55,610 bases of DNA, taken from assembly GCA_021802555.1 (NCBI GenBank), contig JAJZRU010000017.1, positions 1 through 55,610 of the forward strand, in the 5' to 3' direction. Numbering within the stretch: position 1 is the first letter of the stretch; each line of letters opens with the position of its first letter. Below the pieces are notes generated by a model, which saw only the letters and a list, made by a program, of their open reading frames with translations, was not told the origin of the DNA and made no database searches. The translations under genes and the position numbers were made by a program. This document shows positions 25,142 to 34,081 of the stretch, piece after piece. This DNA is from Pseudomonadota bacterium. Its GTDB lineage: Bacteria > Pseudomonadota > Gammaproteobacteria > Burkholderiales > Thiobacillaceae.

Positions 25142-26056
25142 ATGGAGATATTTCTGCCCATCGCCCACATGGATGTGAATTTGCTGCTGATCGTGTTTTT
25201 CGGCGCCATCGTGGGGTTTCTGTCCGGGCTGGTGGGAGTGGGGGGCGGTTTTCTCATCACGCCGCTGCTGATTTTCGTGGGCGTGCCGCCGCTCGTGGCC
25301 GTGGGCACCGGTGCGGCGCAAATCGTCGGCACCTCGGCCGGCGGGACTTATGCCCATTGGCGCCTGGGCAACGTGGACATGAAAATGGGCCTGGTGCTGC
25401 TGCTGGGGAGCTGGAGCGGCGGAGCCTTGGGCGTGCAGATCGCCAAGGCGCTCGAAGCGGGCGGCAATTTCGGCAATACCGTGACCTTTCTTTATGTTGG
25501 CCTGCTGGGCTTCGTCGGTTTCAGCATGCTGCTGGAGTCCATCAACGCGTTGCGCGGAAACAGTCAGGCCCAGGTTCGGCCGGCCGCGGACCAGGGCGGC
25601 GGCTGGCTCGCGCGCCTGCCCATGCAGGTGGAGTTCCCCGTGTCCGGCCTGCGCATTTCCCTTGTCCTGCCGGTGGCGATCGGCATAGGGGTCGGCGTCC
25701 TGACCTCGCTGATGGGAGTGGGCGGCGGCTTCATCATGGTGCCGGTGATGATCTACCTGCTGCGCATGCCCACCAAGGTGGTAGTGGGGACGTCGCTGTT
25801 CCAATTGCTGTTCACTACCACCGAGGTGGCTATCCTGCAGGCCGGGGTGAACCATGCCGTCGACCCACTCCTGGCCATCATCCTGATCCTGGGCTCGGTT
25901 TTCGGCACCCAGTGGGGCATCCGCCTGGGGGCCAAGCTGCCGGGCGAGCAGCTGCGCCTGATCCTTGCCTTGGTGGTGGTGTCCGTGGCGGTCAAGATGC
26001 TCTACGGCATTCTGGTGAAGCCCGATGAACTCTACAGCTTGGCGCTGACCCGATGA
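25142..26056 (+). CDS. TauE/SafE-family anion (sulfite/organosulfonate) exporter
   Basis: A 304-residue membrane protein with about eight hydrophobic segments. The two inverted halves of the family are visible: GAIVGFLSGLVGVGGGFLITPLL at about 20-42 and GVGVLTSLMGVGGGFIMVPVM near 182-202, each with the GxGGG turn. Family members export sulfite, sulfoacetate or other anions, and in sulfur oxidisers they probably relieve sulfite stress. It overlaps the TIGR02186 gene by four bases; the pair is conserved across alpha- and betaproteobacteria. Confidence 0.88.
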   Translation: MEIFLPIAHMDVNLLLIVFFGAIVGFLSGLVGVGGGFLITPLLIFVGVPPLVAVGTGAAQIVGTSAGGTYAHWRLGNVDMKMGLVLLLGSWSGGALGVQIAKALEAGGNFGNTVTFLYVGLLGFVGFSMLLESINALRGNSQAQVRPAADQGGGWLARLPMQVEFPVSGLRISLVLPVAIGIGVGVLTSLMGVGGGFIMVPVMIYLLRMPTKVVVGTSLFQLLFTTTEVAILQAGVNHAVDPLLAIILILGSVFGTQWGIRLGAKLPGEQLRLILALVVVSVAVKMLYGILVKPDELYSLALTR

Positions 26057-26796
26057 TGCTGCGCGCACTTTTCTTCCTGCTCTGCCTGGCGGGCGCCTCC
26101 GTGCGCGCTGCGGATTCTCCTTTGGTGACCGAGCTGAACAAGCACAGCGTGGACATCACCGCTCGCTACACGGGCGACCACATCCTGCTCTTCGGCGCCA
26201 TGCCGCAAGGCGGCAACGTAGTGGTGAAAGTGACTTCGCCGCCGGAGAAGATTTCCATCGACCGCAAGGAAAGTCTGGGGCCTTTCTGGCTGTCGGGCCA
26301 CAAGCACGTGGTGGAAGGGGTTCCCGGCGTGTACTACCTGCTCAGTTCGGCGCCGCTGAATCACTTGGCCGGTGCGGATGTCTTGGCGCGCCAGGGGCTG
26401 ACGCTGGACACCGTGTTCGCCGCCATGCGCGCGAGCCCGGCGCCTCAGCATCCGCGGGCCATGCGTGCTGCGATTCTGCGCATCAAGGACACCGACAAGC
26501 ACTTCCTGATGCGGGACGATGCGGTGAAAATCGTCGGCGGCAGGCTGTTTTACGTCAACATCCCCATTCCCGCGCGCCTGCCGCTGGGTCAGTACACCAT
26601 CCAAACATTGTTCTTGAAGAACGGTGCGGTGGTGGCCCAGGAAAGCAAGCCACTCGATGTCGACGAGGTGCGTCTGGAACACTGGGTTTCGCACGTGGCC
26701 GAGGAGGCGCCCTGGGCTTTCGGCAGCGTTTTCGTGGCCTTGGTGCTGGCGCTCGGCCTGGGCTTGGGAGTGTTTCTCAACCGTTCGCGCGCATGA
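26053..26796 (+). CDS. TIGR02186-family membrane-anchored protein
   Basis: A 247-residue protein with a signal peptide (RALFFLLCLAGASVRAA), a periplasmic region of about 190 residues and a C-terminal anchor helix (FGSVFVALVLALGLGLGVFL, about 223-242). Typical segments are LVTELNKHSVDITARYTGDHILLFGA and RLFYVNIPIPARLPLGQYTIQTLF. TIGR02186 proteins occur next to TauE/SafE exporters and seem to be their partner, but the mechanism is unknown. It is translationally coupled to the exporter gene. Confidence 0.83.
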   Translation: MMLRALFFLLCLAGASVRAADSPLVTELNKHSVDITARYTGDHILLFGAMPQGGNVVVKVTSPPEKISIDRKESLGPFWLSGHKHVVEGVPGVYYLLSSAPLNHLAGADVLARQGLTLDTVFAAMRASPAPQHPRAMRAAILRIKDTDKHFLMRDDAVKIVGGRLFYVNIPIPARLPLGQYTIQTLFLKNGAVVAQESKPLDVDEVRLEHWVSHVAEEAPWAFGSVFVALVLALGLGLGVFLNRSRA

Positions 26797-26847
26797 TGCC
26801 GTCGCGGCCGCGCGGGGCATGGGCTATAAGTGTAAAGCCAGCCCGGA

Positions 26848-27249
26848 TCAGGCGGCGTCGGGGTCTCGTTCGAATTCCAGCGATGCCGAGTTGATGCAGT
26901 AGCGCAGGCCGGTAGGAGGAGGCCCATCCGGGAACACATGTCCCAGGTGGGCGCCGCAGGACCGGCAAACCGCCTCGGTGCGCACCATGCCATGGCTGGT
27001 GTCTTCGATTTCGCGCACGCCGTTTGCCGTGGCGGGGGCGTGGAAACTGGGCCAGCCGGTGCCGGAGTCGAATTTGGTGCGCGAGGAAAACAGCGGCGCG
27101 CCGCAGCAAACGCAGCGGTACACCCCCGCCTCGTGATGGTTCCAGTAGCGCCCGGTAAAGGCGCGTTCGGTGCCCTTTTCGCGGCACACGCGGTATTGCT
27201 CGGCGGTGAGCCGTGCGCGCAGCTCATTGGCGTCGGATGGATCGGTCAT
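26848..27249 (-). CDS. msrB: Peptide methionine-R-sulfoxide reductase
   Basis: A 133-residue MsrB domain. The zinc-binding cysteines are in [12 protein letters not shown] and [15 protein letters not shown], and the active-site cysteine is in [12 protein letters not shown] near the C-terminus. [14 protein letters not shown] is the substrate loop. It repairs methionine-R-sulfoxide in proteins. The ATG at 27249 with GGAGG four bases upstream is better than one eight codons earlier. It is divergent from the rubrerythrin gene, so two oxidative-stress functions share one regulatory region. Confidence 0.95.
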   Translation of the reverse strand: MTDPSDANELRARLTAEQYRVCREKGTERAFTGRYWNHHEAGVYRCVCCGAPLFSSRTKFDSGTGWPSFHAPATANGVREIEDTSHGMVRTEAVCRSCGAHLGHVFPDGPPPTGLRYCINSASLEFERDPDAA

Positions 27250-27282
27250 GCGGCCTCCAAACAAAAAACTCATGTTTAACGG

Positions 27283-27312
27283 TTGACAAAGAATAAGGGC
27301 AAGATTTACATT
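27283..27312 (+). promoter_or_regulatory. Candidate sigma-70 promoter of the rubrerythrin operon
   Basis: TTGACA (27283-27288) is a consensus -35, with TACATT 18 bp downstream as a -10 matching four of six positions. The transcription start would be near 27319, just ahead of the palindrome at 27324, leaving a leader of about 110 bases. Confidence 0.6.
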
Positions 27313-27323
27313 ACGTACAGTGA

Positions 27324-27338
27324 TTAGACTTAGTCTAA
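27324..27338. promoter_or_regulatory. Fur/PerR-type palindromic operator upstream of rubrerythrin
   Basis: TTAGACTTAGTCTAA is a perfect 6-3-6 inverted repeat placed a few bases after the predicted transcription start, a repressor position. Length and A/T pattern resemble PerR boxes (TTATAATNATTATAA type). A 12-of-15 match lies in front of the Fur/PerR-type gene at 42 kb, and no other close match was noticed. Confidence 0.65.
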
Positions 27339-27428
27339 ATATATATCACCGAGCGTGCCGAGCCCATCGCAGGGAAGGACCGAGGGGCCGGCCCATTTTA
27401 TGTCCTTCGACGTGTACAGGAGCAAACC

Positions 27429-27848
27429 ATGCAACTCAAAGGTTCCAAGACCGAAAAGCATCTCAAGGACGCTTTTGCGGGTGAGTCCCAGGCCAACCGC
27501 CGCTATCTCTATTTCGCAGCCAAAGCCGACGTGGAGGGCTATAACGACGTGGCGGCGGTGTTTCGTTCCACCGCCGAAGGCGAAACCGGCCATGCCCATG
27601 GCCATCTCGAATACCTGGAAATCTGTGGCGACCCGGCCACCGGCATGACTTTCGGCCCCACAGCCGATAACCTGAAAAGCGCAATCGCCGGCGAAACCCA
27701 CGAGTACACCGACATGTATCCGGGCATGGCCAAGGACGCGCGCGCGGAAGGCTTCGACGAGATCGCCGATTGGTTCGAGACGCTCGCCAAGGCGGAACGC
27801 TCGCACGCCAACAAGTTCCAGAAGACCCTGGACTCCCTGGGCGCCTGA
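27429..27848 (+). CDS. Rubredoxin-less rubrerythrin (erythrin-type diiron protein)
   Basis: A 139-residue four-helix-bundle diiron protein. The iron ligands appear in FAGESQANRRYLYFA (first Glu) and AEGETGHAHGHLEYLE, then in AGETHEYTDMYPGMAKDA and AKAERSHANKFQK. Ordinary rubrerythrins are about 190 residues with a C-terminal rubredoxin CxxC pair; that domain is absent, so reduction must come from another protein. It reduces hydrogen peroxide. The next two genes, an Fe-S protein and a DUF3501 protein, are its usual companions. The operator upstream suggests peroxide or iron control. Confidence 0.92.
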   Translation: MQLKGSKTEKHLKDAFAGESQANRRYLYFAAKADVEGYNDVAAVFRSTAEGETGHAHGHLEYLEICGDPATGMTFGPTADNLKSAIAGETHEYTDMYPGMAKDARAEGFDEIADWFETLAKAERSHANKFQKTLDSLGA

Positions 27849-27875
27849 GGCGATCCGAACGGGCATTCCGCCGCC

Positions 27876-27901
27876 AAGGCCGCCTCGTGCGGCCTTGTTT
27901 T
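27876..27901 (+). terminator. Terminator after rubrerythrin
   Basis: AAGGCCGC and GCGGCCTT form an 8-bp stem around CTCGT, followed by GTTTT. It should reduce read-through into the Fe-S gene. The remaining 170 bp to that gene hold no frame I can support. Confidence 0.7.
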
Positions 27902-28072
27902 CGCCCAGCCCGGCGAACATGTGCGCAGGCGGGCGCAGAGGGGTAGCAGGGTGTTGAGAGCGCAGCGATCGAGACATATCAAATAGATAAGCGAGCGAGC
28001 GCCGTGCAACGTAGTGGTTTTTCAACGCCCTGGTAGGCTATCAATAATACTGGTACCAGCTTGGGAGCATGC

Positions 28073-29395
28073 ATGACGGTCCGTGAAGGCAACTTGGAAG
28101 CACCCACCCGGCACGCGCTGGATTGGCGCAACCCGGATTTCTACAACGAGGAGTCGCTCCTCAAGGAGTTGGAGCGCATTTTCGACGTCTGCCACGGCTG
28201 CCGTCGCTGTGTGTCCTTATGCACGGCGTTCCCTACGCTGTTCGACTTGGTCGACGAATCCGAGACCACGGAGGTGGACGGCGTCAAGAAGGCCGATTAC
28301 TGGAAGGTCGTGGACCAGTGCTATTTGTGCGATCTTTGCTACATGACGAAATGCCCCTATGTCCCTCCCCATCCGTGGAATCTCGATTTTCCGCATACCA
28401 TGCTGCGGGCCAAGGCCATCAAATTCAAGAAAGGCGAAACCAAGTTTCGAGACAGGCTTCTCTCCAGCACCGATGCCCTGGGCAAGCTCGCCGGCATTCC
28501 CGTGGTGGTGAAGGCGGTTAACGCCTCGCTCAAAAATCCGGCTTTGCGCGGCGCCCTGGACAAGACGCTGGGCATCCACAAGGACCGCGTTCTGCCCGAT
28601 TACGAGAGCGCGAAATTTCGCGCCACGGCCAAGCCCGACGCTTCCTTTGCCGTGCGCGACGGCCGGCGCACGCCCGGCAAGGCGGCGATTTACTCCACCT
28701 GCTACATCAACTACAACGAGCCCGGCATCGGCCACGATTTGCTGAAGATCCTGGCCCACAACGAAATTCCCGTCATGCTGGTGGAAAAAGAAGTCTGCTG
28801 CGGCATGCCCAAGCTGGAACTGGGCGATCTGGAAACGGTGGAAAAGCACAAGGACATCAACATCCCGGTGCTGGCGCGGCTGGCGCGCGCCGGCTACGCC
28901 ATCCTGACCGCGGTGCCATCCTGTACGCTCATGTTCAAGCAGGAGCTGCCTTTGATGTTCCCGGACGACGCCGACGTGCTGGCCGTCAAGCAGGCGATGT
29001 GGGATCCCTTCGAATACCTCATGGCGCGCGACGCCGACGGCCTTTTGAAGACGGATTTCAAGCATCCGCTGGGCAGGGTCGCCTACCATGCTCCCTGCCA
29101 CCAGCGCGTGCAGAACATCGGCAGCAAGACGCGCGAGCTGCTCGCCAAGGTGCCCGATACCCAAATCACCGCCATCGAGCGTTGCTCGGGGCACGATGGC
29201 ACCTGGGGCGTCAAGAGCGAATATTTCGCCAACTCCATGAAGATCGTAAAGCCGGTCGCCAAGCTCGCCGCCGGCGCCGACTATGTCAGCTCGGATTGCG
29301 CCATCGCCGGACGCCACATCCTGCAGGGGATGGGCGAAACCGCGACTCGCAAGCTGCATCCACTCAGTCTGGTTTGCCTGGCCTATGGCCTGTAG
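28073..29395 (+). CDS. GlpC/HdrD-like iron-sulfur protein with two 4Fe-4S sites and CCG-type domains
   Basis: A 440-residue protein. The N-terminal ferredoxin part has CHGCRRCVSLC at about 43-53 and CYLCDLCYMTKCPYVPPHPW near 85-104, for two [4Fe-4S] clusters. CCG-type modules follow: a first with STCYINYNEPG, EKEVCCGMPKLE and PSCTLMF, and a second with HAPCHQRVQNIG, then CSGHDG in place of CCG, and SDCAIAGRH. The altered second motif may change its cluster. It probably passes electrons between a donor and rubrerythrin or a membrane quinone, but the partner is not shown. The ATG at 28073 follows GGGAG. DUF3501 comes next. Confidence 0.85.
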   Translation: MTVREGNLEAPTRHALDWRNPDFYNEESLLKELERIFDVCHGCRRCVSLCTAFPTLFDLVDESETTEVDGVKKADYWKVVDQCYLCDLCYMTKCPYVPPHPWNLDFPHTMLRAKAIKFKKGETKFRDRLLSSTDALGKLAGIPVVVKAVNASLKNPALRGALDKTLGIHKDRVLPDYESAKFRATAKPDASFAVRDGRRTPGKAAIYSTCYINYNEPGIGHDLLKILAHNEIPVMLVEKEVCCGMPKLELGDLETVEKHKDINIPVLARLARAGYAILTAVPSCTLMFKQELPLMFPDDADVLAVKQAMWDPFEYLMARDADGLLKTDFKHPLGRVAYHAPCHQRVQNIGSKTRELLAKVPDTQITAIERCSGHDGTWGVKSEYFANSMKIVKPVAKLAAGADYVSSDCAIAGRHILQGMGETATRKLHPLSLVCLAYGL

Positions 29396-29426
29396 CCCGG
29401 CCGGCCGCAACGTCGAAAGGAAGCAT

Positions 29427-30011
29427 ATGCAGAAGGTAACGCGTGAATCGCTGCTCAGTCTGGAGGCCTATGCCAAGGCGCGGCCGGAATATCGCGTCCG
29501 GGTCATCGCCCACAAAAAACATCGCACCCTGCGTCTGGGCGAGCATCTAACCTTGATTTTCGAGGATGAAACCACCATCCGCTACCAGATCCAGGAAATG
29601 CTGCGTGCGGAAAGAACTTTCGAAGAGGCCGGTATCCAGGATGAACTGGACGCCTACAATCCGCTTGTACCGGACGGCTCCAACTGGAAGGCGACCATGA
29701 TGATTGAATACGGCGATCCGCAAGTGCGCGCGGCGCAGCTGGCAAAGCTGAAGGGCATCGAAGACCATGTGTGGGTCAAGGCCGGGGAGGGGGCCGCAGT
29801 GTACGCCATAGCCGACGAGGATCTCGAACGGGAGAATGAAGAAAAGACCTCGGCAGTGCATTTTCTGCGCTTTGAGCTGCCTCCCGAGACCGTTGCAGCG
29901 CTGAAGCAGGGGGCGATGCTGGCGGTGGGGGTGGATCACCCGGAATACCGCATCGCCCTCCCCACGGTGCCGGCCGCGGTGCGTGATTCGCTGGTGCGCG
30001 ATCTGGCTTGA
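29427..30011 (+). CDS. DUF3501-family protein
   Basis: A 194-residue soluble protein. It opens VTRESLLSLEAYAKARPEYR, has HKKHRTLRLGEHLTLIFEDE at about 33-52, and TIRYQIQEMLRAERTFEEAG, which is the most typical part of DUF3501. No cofactor motif or membrane segment is seen. The family is found almost always beside rubrerythrin and a GlpC-like Fe-S protein, as here, so it belongs to that peroxide-related system; its reaction is unknown. AAAGGAAG precedes the ATG. Confidence 0.83.
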   Translation: MQKVTRESLLSLEAYAKARPEYRVRVIAHKKHRTLRLGEHLTLIFEDETTIRYQIQEMLRAERTFEEAGIQDELDAYNPLVPDGSNWKATMMIEYGDPQVRAAQLAKLKGIEDHVWVKAGEGAAVYAIADEDLERENEEKTSAVHFLRFELPPETVAALKQGAMLAVGVDHPEYRIALPTVPAAVRDSLVRDLA

Positions 30012-30026
30012 CGGAGGAGTTGCGGG

Positions 30027-31244
30027 ATGGCGATGCTGGAAGGCAAGGTCATCGAGGAAGTAAAAAGGCGCCTGGGCGGGGCGGATATTCCGGTCAGCCT
30101 GCAATTCTGGAATGGCCAGCGATACGCCGGCGGCGCCGACGCCCTGGTAAGCATCCGCCTGAACGGGCCGCATGCTCTGGCCCGCTTGGCAAAACCCACC
30201 CTGGGCAGTTTGGCGCGCGCCTATGTCGAGCAGGATATAGATATCGAGGGCGCGGCGCGCCACATCCTGCAATTGGGCGACCATCTGTGCCCGGCCGATG
30301 CTTCGTGCCGCGACCGCAAGGGCAGTGCGGCCTGGCAGTGGTGGCGCCACACGCGTGCGCGCGATCGCAAGAACATTCAATACCATTACGACGTCTCGAA
30401 CGATTTTTACGGTCTTTGGCTGGACCAACGCAGGGTCTACTCCTGCGCCTATTTCCGCACCCCGGATCTCGACCTGGACGCAGCCCAGGAAGCCAAGCTG
30501 GACCATATCTGCCGCAAGCTCGCGCTCAAGCCGGGGGAAACTCTGCTCGACATCGGCTGCGGCTGGGGCGGGCTCATCCTGCACGCCGCCGGCAATTACG
30601 GCGTGCGCGCGCTAGGCATCACCCTGTCCGACAATCAGCGCGACTATGCCCTGGAGCAGGTGGTGCGCCGGGAACTCCAGGGCCGCGTCGAGGTGCGCCT
30701 TATGGATTATCGCGAGGTGCCCGAGGAGGGCTGCTACGACAAGATCGCCAGTGTCGGCATGTTCGAGCATGTCGGACGTCGTAATCTGGGCGAGTACTTC
30801 GCCAAAATCCGCCGTCTGCTCAAACCCGGCGGCCTGGTCATGAATCATGGCATCACCTCCGCCGCGCTGGATTCTCGCGGCCTGGCGGGCGGCATCTCTG
30901 AATTCGTCGACGACTACGTCTTTCCTGGCGGAGAGCTGGTGCATGCATCCGAAGTAGTGCGTGCGGCCGCCAGCGCAGGGCTGGAATGCCTGGACTGCGA
31001 GAATCTCCGTCCGCACTACGGCAAGACGTTGTGGCACTGGGTTGAACGTCTGGAGGCGCGCCAGGACGAGGCGCGCCGCCTCATCGGCGAGCAGAAATAC
31101 CGCATCTGGCGCATCTACATGGCCGGCTCCGCGCACGCTTTCGAGCGCGGCTGGCTGGAGCTCTGGCAGGTGCTGGCAGGCAAGGGCGTGGGCGGCGTCC
31201 AGCCGCAGTATCCCTACAGCCGCGACCACGTCTATTGCGCTTGA
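30027..31244 (+). CDS. cfa: Cyclopropane-fatty-acyl-phospholipid synthase
   Basis: A 405-residue SAM-dependent enzyme. The N-terminal lipid-binding part (about 1-110) precedes NIQYHYDVSNDFYGLWLD, the family signature, at about 113-130. The SAM motif is LLDIGCGWGGLILHAA near 172-187, and the active-site region has YDKIASVGMFEHVGRRN near 238-254. It converts unsaturated phospholipid chains to cyclopropane rings, hardening the membrane against acid and oxidants. It follows the DUF3501 gene by 15 bp and may share its transcript. Confidence 0.92.
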   Translation: MAMLEGKVIEEVKRRLGGADIPVSLQFWNGQRYAGGADALVSIRLNGPHALARLAKPTLGSLARAYVEQDIDIEGAARHILQLGDHLCPADASCRDRKGSAAWQWWRHTRARDRKNIQYHYDVSNDFYGLWLDQRRVYSCAYFRTPDLDLDAAQEAKLDHICRKLALKPGETLLDIGCGWGGLILHAAGNYGVRALGITLSDNQRDYALEQVVRRELQGRVEVRLMDYREVPEEGCYDKIASVGMFEHVGRRNLGEYFAKIRRLLKPGGLVMNHGITSAALDSRGLAGGISEFVDDYVFPGGELVHASEVVRAAASAGLECLDCENLRPHYGKTLWHWVERLEARQDEARRLIGEQKYRIWRIYMAGSAHAFERGWLELWQVLAGKGVGGVQPQYPYSRDHVYCA

Positions 31245-31312
31245 GGTCCGCGCAAGCATGCCCGCCGACGCTCGCGCCGCGCCAAGCGGCCGCCGTAATA
31301 CAATGGGCGACC

Positions 31313-31819
31313 ATGAAGACAGCACTGTTTTTTTTCCTGTTGATCGCGGCTGCCCCCGTCCGCGCGGGCTGGGGCGAGATCATTCCTCCCGGTGCGCTGC
31401 GCGAGGACAAACCCTGGGTGGAAAGCGCGCTGAGCCTGCCGGCTTATCCGAAAGCCGATGACCTGGTAGCCTTTTCGGTGTCACCCCCGGGTGCTTTTCG
31501 CTACGCGCTGGACAAGACTTCGATAAGCGTGGAGCCAGGGGGTTTGGTGCGTTACGCGGTGGTGGCCACTTCCGCACAGGGTGCGGCCAACATCAGCTAC
31601 GAAGGCATCCATTGCTCCACGCAGGAATACAAGATTTATGCCATAGGCATGGGAGGGAAATGGCAATTGGTGCGCGATCCGGCCTGGCGTCCCATCCAGC
31701 TGCGTTCACCCTACAGCTTTCGCCGCACGCTGATGCAGGATGCATTCTGCCCCGGCGGCATCGCGGTGACCGGTCCGGCGCAGGCCTTGGGCAATCTGCG
31801 CAAGGGGCGCGGCTGGTGA
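31313..31819 (+). CDS. CNP1-like family exported protein
   Basis: A 168-residue protein with a signal peptide ([15 protein letters not shown], cleavage before GWG). The mature domain has [54 protein letters not shown] and WRPIQ, all typical of the CNP1-like family, and two cysteines (HCSTQE and AFCPGG) likely forming a disulfide. The family is betaproteobacterial and without known function. It overlaps proB by GTGA, the usual partner. Confidence 0.85.
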   Translation: MKTALFFFLLIAAAPVRAGWGEIIPPGALREDKPWVESALSLPAYPKADDLVAFSVSPPGAFRYALDKTSISVEPGGLVRYAVVATSAQGAANISYEGIHCSTQEYKIYAIGMGGKWQLVRDPAWRPIQLRSPYSFRRTLMQDAFCPGGIAVTGPAQALGNLRKGRGW

Positions 31820-32943
31820 CGCAGACGGCTTCCGTGGTGGGCGGCGCGCGCCGCCTGGTAGTGAAGGTGGGCAGTTCGCTGGTCACGGCCGACGGCCGCG
31901 GGCTGGACCATCAGGCCTTGTCCGGCTGGGCCAGGCAGATCGCGGTGCTCATGCAGGAGGGCAGGCAGGTCGTGCTGGTATCGAGCGGCGCCATTGCCGA
32001 AGGCATGCAGCGTCTGGGCTTGAGCCGGCGCCCCAAGGCGGTCAACGAATTGCAGGCCGCCGCCGCCGTCGGGCAGATGGGGCTGGTCGAGGCCTATGAG
32101 CGGATTTTTGCCGTGCACGGCCTGCACACCGCGCAGATTCTCCTGACCCACGATGACATGGCGCACCGCACCCGCTATCTCAACGCGCGCACCACACTCA
32201 AGACGCTGCTGGACCTGCGCGTGCTGCCCATCGTCAACGAGAACGACACCGTGGCCATCGACGAAATCCGTCTGGGCGACAACGATACGCTGGGCGCGCT
32301 GGTCACCAACCTCATCGAGGCCGATTGCCTCATTATCCTCACCGACCAACAGGGGCTCTACAGCGCCGACCCCAGGCGTGATCCGGACGCCAGCCTGATC
32401 ACCCATGCACATGCCGGCGATGCCGATCTGGAGCGTATGGCGGGCGGGGCGGGCAGCAGCGTGGGGACCGGCGGCATGCTCACCAAAGTGCTTGCCGCCA
32501 AGCGTGCGGCGCGTTCGGGTGCCCATACCGTGATCGCTTCCGGGCGCGTGGACGACGTGCTGCTGCGGCTGGCCGCCGGAGAGGTGATAGGCACGCAGTT
32601 GAACGCCGTGTCTCCACCGCTGGCCGCGCGCAAGAAATGGCTCGCCGACCACTTGCAGGTGCGTGGGCAGCTGCGGGTCGATGCGGGGGCGGTGCGCGCC
32701 CTGCGCGAGGAAGGCAAAAGCCTGCTGCCCGTAGGGGTGCATGAGGTGGCGGGCGAATTCGAGCGCGGCGAGGTGGTGGCCTGCCTGGATGCTGGCGGAG
32801 CCGAAATTGCGCGCGGTCTGGTCAATTACGGCGCGGCGGAGATCCGCCGCATCGCGGGGCATCCCAGCACGCGCATCGAATCCATACTGGGCTACGTCGA
32901 CGAGGCGGAGCTGATCCACCGCGACAACATGGTGCTGCTTTGA
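31816..32943 (+). CDS. proB: Glutamate 5-kinase
   Basis: A 375-residue enzyme catalysing the first step of proline synthesis. The amino-acid kinase domain has [17 protein letters not shown] at about 13-29, [14 protein letters not shown] near 53, and [23 protein letters not shown] near 140-162. A C-terminal PUA domain carries [18 protein letters not shown] and [23 protein letters not shown] start overlapping the CNP1 stop is used since the domain begins ten residues later. In many relatives obg lies just upstream; here it does not. Confidence 0.94.
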   Translation: MTQTASVVGGARRLVVKVGSSLVTADGRGLDHQALSGWARQIAVLMQEGRQVVLVSSGAIAEGMQRLGLSRRPKAVNELQAAAAVGQMGLVEAYERIFAVHGLHTAQILLTHDDMAHRTRYLNARTTLKTLLDLRVLPIVNENDTVAIDEIRLGDNDTLGALVTNLIEADCLIILTDQQGLYSADPRRDPDASLITHAHAGDADLERMAGGAGSSVGTGGMLTKVLAAKRAARSGAHTVIASGRVDDVLLRLAAGEVIGTQLNAVSPPLAARKKWLADHLQVRGQLRVDAGAVRALREEGKSLLPVGVHEVAGEFERGEVVACLDAGGAEIARGLVNYGAAEIRRIAGHPSTRIESILGYVDEAELIHRDNMVLL

Positions 32944-33004
32944 ACGGAGATCTTGGAGTGACTTTCGGGGATTTCGGGCGCCGGCACGGCGGAAGGGCCG
33001 GACG

Positions 33005-33577
33005 ATGACCACGCTGGTAGCCGTAAAGAAGGACGGCGTCGCGGCGCTCGCCACCGATACCTTGACCAAGTGGGGTTCCATCAAGGAATCGGCCAAGTAC
33101 GTGGTCAACCACAGCAAGATACTCACGGTGGGGGACAGCCTGGTCGCGGTCACCGGCTACAGCACTTTCCTGCATATCCTGCGGGAGTATTTTTCCCATG
33201 CGGAGAGGCCGCCAGACCTGAGCCGGGTGGAGTCCATCTTCAGCACCTGGCAGACATTGCATGCGGCGCTCAAGGATCAGTATTATCTCCAGGCGGGCGA
33301 GGACAAGGACGACGACATCGAGTCCAGCCAGATCGACGTGCTGATAGCCAACCCGAGCGGCATTTTCGGGGTGGCCGAGCATCGCTCGGTGCAGGAGTTC
33401 GCGCGGTTCTATGCCTATGGCAGCGGGGCGGAACTGGCCTTGGGCGCCCTGTATGCGCTTTATGACACTCCGCTCGGAGCCAGGGAAATCGCCCGCAAGG
33501 CGATCGAGGCGGCGGCCGAATTCGACGACCGCACCGGTTTGCCGGCCGAGGTCAAGATTTTGCACTTGCTGTCTTGA
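33005..33577 (+). CDS. Betaproteobacterial proteasome homologue (BPH), Ntn-hydrolase protease subunit
   Basis: A 190-residue proteasome-fold protein. After removal of the initiator Met the chain begins TTLVAVKKDGVAALATDTLT, giving an N-terminal threonine nucleophile with Asp17, as in HslV and proteasome beta subunits. A lysine for the K33 role would be in SIKESAKYVVNHSK. GVAEHRSVQEFARFYAYGSGAELALGAL is the matching central segment of the fold. BPH complexes are self-compartmentalised double rings without a known ATPase partner. It lies between proB and yajQ, with no hslU or clp gene near. The sequence matches what I know of the BPH family. Confidence 0.85.
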   Translation: MTTLVAVKKDGVAALATDTLTKWGSIKESAKYVVNHSKILTVGDSLVAVTGYSTFLHILREYFSHAERPPDLSRVESIFSTWQTLHAALKDQYYLQAGEDKDDDIESSQIDVLIANPSGIFGVAEHRSVQEFARFYAYGSGAELALGALYALYDTPLGAREIARKAIEAAAEFDDRTGLPAEVKILHLLS

Positions 33578-33586
33578 GGAACAGCC

Positions 33587-34072
33587 ATGCCCTCCTTTGA
33601 CATCGTCTCCGAAGTCGACCAGCAGGAAGTACGCAACGCGGTGGAGCAGACCAACAAGGAGGTCGCCAACCGCTTCGATTTCAAGGGCTCCGACGCGCGC
33701 GTGGAGCAGAGCGGTTATGGGCTTACCGTGTATGCAGACGATGAGTTCAAGCTCGATCAGGTACAGGATATTCTCAACAACCGCCTGGCAAAACGGGCCG
33801 TCGACATCAAATGCCTGGAACTGGGCAAGGTGGAAAAGATTTCCGGCAATAAGGTCAAACGCCCGGTCACGGTCAAGACAGGGGTGGACAGCGAGCGGGC
33901 GAAAAAAATCGTCAAGCTGCTGAAGGATTCCAAGCTCAAGGTGCAGGCCAGCATCCAGGGCGAGGCCGTGCGCGTGTCAGGCGCCAAGCGCGATACGCTG
34001 CAGGAAGCCATTGCCCTGGTGAAAAAGAGCATTGCCGATTACCCGCTGCAGTTCGGCAATTTCCGCGATTAG
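33587..34072 (+). CDS. yajQ: YajQ family nucleotide-binding protein
   Basis: A 161-residue protein of the YajQ (UPF0234) family. [20 protein letters not shown] opens it, [15 protein letters not shown] is at about 25-39, and [30 protein letters not shown] near 108-137 is the second half of the tandem RNA-binding-like fold. Members bind nucleotides or cyclic di-GMP in some bacteria. Gene spacing to the BPH and DJ-1 genes is 9 bp each, so the three are one transcription unit. Confidence 0.95.
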   Translation: MPSFDIVSEVDQQEVRNAVEQTNKEVANRFDFKGSDARVEQSGYGLTVYADDEFKLDQVQDILNNRLAKRAVDIKCLELGKVEKISGNKVKRPVTVKTGVDSERAKKIVKLLKDSKLKVQASIQGEAVRVSGAKRDTLQEAIALVKKSIADYPLQFGNFRD

Positions 34073-34081
34073 GAGGCAGCC

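Noticed and set aside
24560-26068. A 502-codon minus-strand frame opposite usp and the TauE-like gene
   Set aside because: It is antisense to two well-defined genes, rich in His/Gln and without domain signatures.
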